From Bartonella sp. AU55XJBT (GTDB lineage Bacteria > Pseudomonadota > Alphaproteobacteria > Rhizobiales > Rhizobiaceae), in the NCBI RefSeq assembly GCF_028618525.1, contig NZ_JAQITC010000014.1, positions 1-60,900 on the forward strand: a stretch of 60,900 nt of DNA, written 5' to 3'. Under the pieces are notes generated by a model. The model made no database searches, had not been told where the DNA came from, and saw only the letters and a program-made list of their open reading frames with translations. This document shows positions 57,842 to 60,900 of this stretch, one piece after another. How positions within the stretch are numbered: position 1 is the first letter of the stretch; each line of letters begins with the position of its first letter. The translations under genes and the position numbers were made by a program.

Positions 57842-59932
57842 ATGAAAATACCCGATCATAGTCATGAGTATCTGATACCAATAGCAACGAAAGAGGAAAT
57901 CAGAGAAGGTACTTCGCAAGATAGTGTTGTTGTTCCGAAGATTTTAGGGACGGCATCTTTGTATTCGTATGAAGAGTTTGCACCGTTAGAACAGGTTGTT
58001 AATACAAGGCAAGAATCGGAAAAAGCCATGGCGCGTGCAAATGGTGCGCAACAGGTTGCAGAAGAATCGAAGAGGGTGTCGGAACAAGCGCTTAGCGAAG
58101 TGACGAAAACAGTTCAAACAGCGACAACAGCGCTTACGACGTCTCATGAAGCGAAGGAAGAAGCTAAAGCAGCGACGACCACGGCTAATCTTGCGAAAGA
58201 TACAGCGGATACAGCCAAGGGCTTAGCAGAAGAAGCCAAGAATACTTCTGATGCTGTCAAGCACATGGCAGAAGAGACAAAAGCAGCAGTTGATAGAGCC
58301 TCTGGGGAAATCAATAGTACGAAAGGTTCACTTGAGACGGCATTACAAAATTTTGCAGAGGTCAAACAGAGCAGTGAGAATGCTGTTAATTTATCGACCG
58401 AAGCCAAGAGGTTAGCCGATGAATCGAAAACCATTGCAACCCGTGCAGAACAAACAGCAAGAGAAGCTTCACAAACAGCAACCGAGACGACGCAAGTAGC
58501 CGCAACAGCGGTAGCAACGTGTCATGAAGTTAAGAAAGTTGCAGAAGCAGCCAAAAAAGGCGGGGAAGAAGCCTCGAAACTCGCTTCAGAAGCGAAGGGT
58601 TTGGCGGAAGAAGCGAAAGGTGTAGCAGATAGTGTAACAGAGAAAGTCGAGAAGGCTCTAAAAGAAGCTAGCGATGCGAAATCTCAAGCAGAGGGCTTAG
58701 AAACAATAGCCAATGAAGCGAAGAATGTTGCGGAGCAAGCCAAAGGCGAAGTTGACACAACGAAGCAAGGACTTGGAGAGGTCAAGAGCTCTTTAGACAC
58801 GGTGACAGCAACATCAAATTCTGCGAATACCGCTGCTTCTGAAGCAAAAGCTTTAGCGGAAGAAGCAAAAAATGCATTGACAGAAGTGCAAGAGACGATA
58901 CAAACGCATAGTGAGAGTCTTTCAGCCATTCAAGGCAATGTAAATTCTCTTTTTACTTATTTTTTAGAGAATGTGCATTTTGTACAGCCTCACAAAATTT
59001 TGGAAGCCGATCCGCAAAATAGAAAAGGTCTTGTGATCAACAACGGCGCATTTTTTCGCTTTTATCATGGTGGTGATCATGGGGGTAGGTACATCTTGAA
59101 CCGTGTTCCAGGGCGTGGAACTATGAGCTTTCAAGAAACTCTTGAGGCTGGAAAGGATTATTATATATATCTCATCCTAAAAGATCAGGAGCATGATCTA
59201 TCCTATGAAATTTCGTTAAATCCGACAGCTCCAGAAGGCTATACAGAGCATAATTCTGAAAAGATTGGTGGATTTCATACGCTTTGTACAGATGTTGGTA
59301 CAATTGAAGAACATCCCTTATCGGGTTATCAAGCAGGCGATATTTTGCCCATGTCTGTTTGGTGTTTAAATCACCGTCCATGGTGTTCTCCAGAGGGAAT
59401 GGTTTACAATCCGTTGAGTAATATTTGGGTCGATATTTATCTTCAATCAGGCACGGGTAAAAATACGAAGTCGGCATATGGTGCTCCGATTACGACTAAT
59501 CGTCGCTATTATGAACATCAAGGGGATTTGGCGTCTGTTAGGAAGAGACTTTTGACGAATGATGAGTTCACGGTCTCCATGACTGGAAGCAATTATGGCA
59601 CGAGTATTTCAGGCAATCAAGCGCCTTCTCCTAAGACGTCAGGCGGACATATTGATACGGCATCCCGTCGTATGATTTCGCATATTGGCTGTGAAGATGG
59701 CTGCGGTTATGTGTGGCAATTTTTGTCTGGTTGTTATCCCGTGACCAAATGGCATACAGGGGAACAAGGAAGCAGTTTACGTGTAGACATAAATGTTATG
59801 TTGGGAGGAGGCGATTGGGCTGATGGTTCAAACAATGATTATCTTGTACGGAATTTTGCGCATTCTCGTTATGAGGAAGATGAAAAAATAGGCGCCCGTG
59901 GATGTAGTGAGCCATTTTATTTATCCTATTAA
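57842..59932 (+). CDS. coiled-coil tail fibre protein
   Basis: 696 aa. Residues about 55-370 are one long Ala/Glu/Lys/Thr-rich coiled coil built from imperfect SEAKGLAEEAK-type units. The C-terminal about 310 residues are a distal globular region with His/Gly-rich start (FRFYHGGDHGGRYILNRVPGRG), QAGDILPMSVWCLNHRPWCSPEGMVY and TASRRMISHIGCEDGCGYVWQFLSGCYP. Suggests a trimeric rod with a receptor-binding head. Terminated by the hairpin at 59961. Confidence 0.78.
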   Translation: MKIPDHSHEYLIPIATKEEIREGTSQDSVVVPKILGTASLYSYEEFAPLEQVVNTRQESEKAMARANGAQQVAEESKRVSEQALSEVTKTVQTATTALTTSHEAKEEAKAATTTANLAKDTADTAKGLAEEAKNTSDAVKHMAEETKAAVDRASGEINSTKGSLETALQNFAEVKQSSENAVNLSTEAKRLADESKTIATRAEQTAREASQTATETTQVAATAVATCHEVKKVAEAAKKGGEEASKLASEAKGLAEEAKGVADSVTEKVEKALKEASDAKSQAEGLETIANEAKNVAEQAKGEVDTTKQGLGEVKSSLDTVTATSNSANTAASEAKALAEEAKNALTEVQETIQTHSESLSAIQGNVNSLFTYFLENVHFVQPHKILEADPQNRKGLVINNGAFFRFYHGGDHGGRYILNRVPGRGTMSFQETLEAGKDYYIYLILKDQEHDLSYEISLNPTAPEGYTEHNSEKIGGFHTLCTDVGTIEEHPLSGYQAGDILPMSVWCLNHRPWCSPEGMVYNPLSNIWVDIYLQSGTGKNTKSAYGAPITTNRRYYEHQGDLASVRKRLLTNDEFTVSMTGSNYGTSISGNQAPSPKTSGGHIDTASRRMISHIGCEDGCGYVWQFLSGCYPVTKWHTGEQGSSLRVDINVMLGGGDWADGSNNDYLVRNFAHSRYEEDEKIGARGCSEPFYLSY

Positions 59933-59960
59933 CGCGAGACTGATTAGAAGATTTTTATAC

Positions 59961-59987
59961 AGCCCCACTGATGTGGGGCTTTTTTTA
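59961..59987 (+). terminator. strong rho-independent terminator after the fibre gene
   Basis: AGCCCCAC and GTGGGGCT form an 8-bp stem with a TGAT loop, followed by six further T. It separates the virion operon from the lysis genes. Confidence 0.88.
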
Positions 59988-59998
59988 TGGAGGAGTGG

Positions 59999-60661
59999 AT
60001 GAGAAAGATATCGAAAGAAGGTTTGGAGCTTATCAAACAGTGGGAAGGATTGCGTTTGGAGGCTTATAAAGATGCGGCATGTATCTGGACCATTGGTTAT
60101 GGTCATACCAGCAATGCTGGTAGTCCGCTTGTCAAAAAAGGCATGCGTATCACAAAAGAGCAAGCAGAAGCAATTCTTTGTGAAGACTTAAAGCAATTTG
60201 AGAAGACAGTCGAGGAATCGGTGACGGTTTCGTTAACGGATTGCCAATTCGCGGCATTGGTGTCGTTTTGTTATAACGTAGGAACAAAAGCCTTTTGCAA
60301 GTCAACGTTGTTGAAGAAGCTTAATCAAGGGGATTATGAAGCTGTTCCTAGTGAATTACAGAAATGGAATAAGATAGGGGGTAAGCCTTTTGTGGGATTA
60401 TCCAACCGTCGAGCCGCAGAAGCCGGTTTGTGGGCAAAGGGGTCTTACATTGCTTCGAACTATCACAGGGTAGAAACACGTGAGGCAAGAGGACTTTTAA
60501 AGGTAGAAGCCCTTGCCCCGATTATAGGGTCTTGTTCAGGATTTGGAGGATTTTTAGTAGGCAATGGACCGATTCAGTGGGCGTTAGCAGGGATTATGGT
60601 TTTAGCGGCGTGTACAGGACTGGTGATTGTTGCCAAGCGATTTAAGGAACAGCGCTTATGA
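59999..60661 (+). CDS. endolysin, GH24 lysozyme with C-terminal membrane segment
   Basis: 220 aa from ATG 59999, preceded by GGAGGAG; the ATG at 59987 overlaps that site and is rejected. T4-type lysozyme motifs: LIKQWEGLRLEAYKDAACIWTIGYGHT (catalytic Glu16), FAALVSFCYNVGT, LSNRRAAEAGLW. Unusually it ends with a hydrophobic helix (about 190-212: PIQWALAGIMVLAACTGLVIVAK), and no N-terminal signal is seen. The tail could anchor it or do holin-like work. It overlaps the next gene by 4 bases. Confidence 0.9.
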   Translation: MRKISKEGLELIKQWEGLRLEAYKDAACIWTIGYGHTSNAGSPLVKKGMRITKEQAEAILCEDLKQFEKTVEESVTVSLTDCQFAALVSFCYNVGTKAFCKSTLLKKLNQGDYEAVPSELQKWNKIGGKPFVGLSNRRAAEAGLWAKGSYIASNYHRVETREARGLLKVEALAPIIGSCSGFGGFLVGNGPIQWALAGIMVLAACTGLVIVAKRFKEQRL

Positions 60662-60885
60662 TTTTTTGGTTCAAAAGAAATCTGTCTGTTTTGTTAGCGG
60701 CTTTAGCCGTTTTTTTTATGGCATTAGCCAAGGCTTTTCACCTTGGCAAGAAGAGTGAACGGCAAAAGCAAAAAGAGCATGCTTTAAAGACGGCAAGGAC
60801 CCGTTTTGAGGTAGAAAATGAAGTTAATCAAAAAACTGATGCTGGTGTGCGTTCTGCTTTGTCTCGTTGGGTGCGGGGCAAATAG
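60658..60885 (+). CDS. Rz-like inner-membrane spanin
   Basis: 75 aa. One N-terminal membrane helix (about 8-28, LSVLLAALAVFFMALAKAFHLG), then a charged helix (KKSERQKQKEHALKTARTRFEVENEVNQKTDAG). The position after the endolysin, and an embedded lipoprotein frame starting at 60818, identify it as an i-spanin. Spanins fuse inner and outer membrane in the last step of lysis. Confidence 0.72.
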   Translation: MIFWFKRNLSVLLAALAVFFMALAKAFHLGKKSERQKQKEHALKTARTRFEVENEVNQKTDAGVRSALSRWVRGK

Positions 60886-60900
60886 GACAGTTTCTTGTGT
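60818..60900 (+). CDS. Rz1-like outer-membrane lipoprotein spanin, partial (runs off the window)
   Basis: In the frame shifted relative to the Rz-like gene, an ATG at 60818 behind GAGGT starts MKLIKKLMLVCVLLCLVGC, a lipoprotein signal with lipobox LVGC, continuing GANRTVSC to the window end. An Rz1 nested in or overlapping the Rz gene in another frame is the classic spanin arrangement. The 3' end lies beyond 60900. Confidence 0.75.
   Translation, partial: MKLIKKLMLVCVLLCLVGCGANRTVSC

Noticed and set aside
58144..58929. Minus-strand open frames rich in Ala/Ser/Val within the coiled-coil fibre gene
   Set aside because: Shadows of the E/A/K-rich coiled coil on the plus strand.
1..60900. tRNA or rRNA genes
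   Set aside because: No cloverleaf with the T-loop consensus and no rRNA stretch was noticed on either strand; a dedicated scan was not possible.

Overview
The window looks like accessory chromosome of a Bartonella-type alphaproteobacterium. The reasons are low G+C, a filamentous-haemagglutinin (FhaB) gene preceded by a broken partner-transporter gene, and a mixture of phage replication, antirepressor and podovirus virion genes. The genus is inferred from remembered gene families; nothing was searched.

Layout. (1) 0.3-7.2 kb, mostly minus strand: a HicAB toxin-antitoxin pair, an SSB, a second HicAB pair on plus, a C4-like antisense RNA with an AntA/AntB antirepressor, then phage replication genes running up to a Cro-like gene. 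(2) 7.2-11.1 kb, plus strand: a CI-like repressor lacking the usual catalytic serine, two antirepressor-type proteins and two hexapeptide-repeat proteins. (3) 11.1-19.2 kb, plus strand: a second, rearranged copy of the replication module in opposite orientation, a C4-like RNA, three hexapeptide-repeat proteins, a short promoter/terminator array, a second SSB and a shortened copy of the gene that follows SSB on the left. (4) 19.2-24 kb: 1.4 kb of non-coding DNA with short A/T-centred palindromes, then a mirror-image cassette on minus (C4-like RNA plus three hexapeptide-repeat proteins). (5) 24-30 kb: a single-chain Type ISP restriction-modification enzyme between related inverted repeats. (6) 30.4-40 kb: fhaC remnant, frameshifted fhaB whose C-terminus carries a lipase-like nucleophile motif, and two paralogous lipoproteins that could be immunity proteins. 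(7) 40.1-41.7 kb: AlpA-like regulator and tyrosine integrase. (8) 41.9-60.9 kb, plus strand: podovirus-type virion and lysis genes. They start inside a 5'-truncated portal gene and run through scaffold, N4-type capsid, duplicated small structural proteins, tail adaptor and stabilisation proteins, ejection-type proteins, transglycosylase, three paralogous collar proteins, a coiled-coil fibre, an endolysin and an Rz/Rz1 spanin pair. A HigBA-type toxin-antitoxin pair sits inside this operon on the opposite strand.

Most notable result: three RNA leaders (3608-3738, 15471-15601, 22831-22960) each carry two short antisense segments exactly complementary to two segments just upstream of the following start codon. 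The pairs differ between copies in a compensatory way, which is the logic of the C4 antisense RNA of phages P1/P7. One copy precedes an AntA/AntB antirepressor, as in P1. The other two precede mirrored three-gene arrays of left-handed beta-helix-like proteins. Together with an apparently non-cleavable CI and several antirepressors, this suggests a lysogeny switch run by antisense RNA and antirepressors rather than by RecA-stimulated cleavage. The oppositely oriented duplicate replication modules make the region a candidate for the phage-derived run-off replication locus known from Bartonella; that is a hypothesis here.
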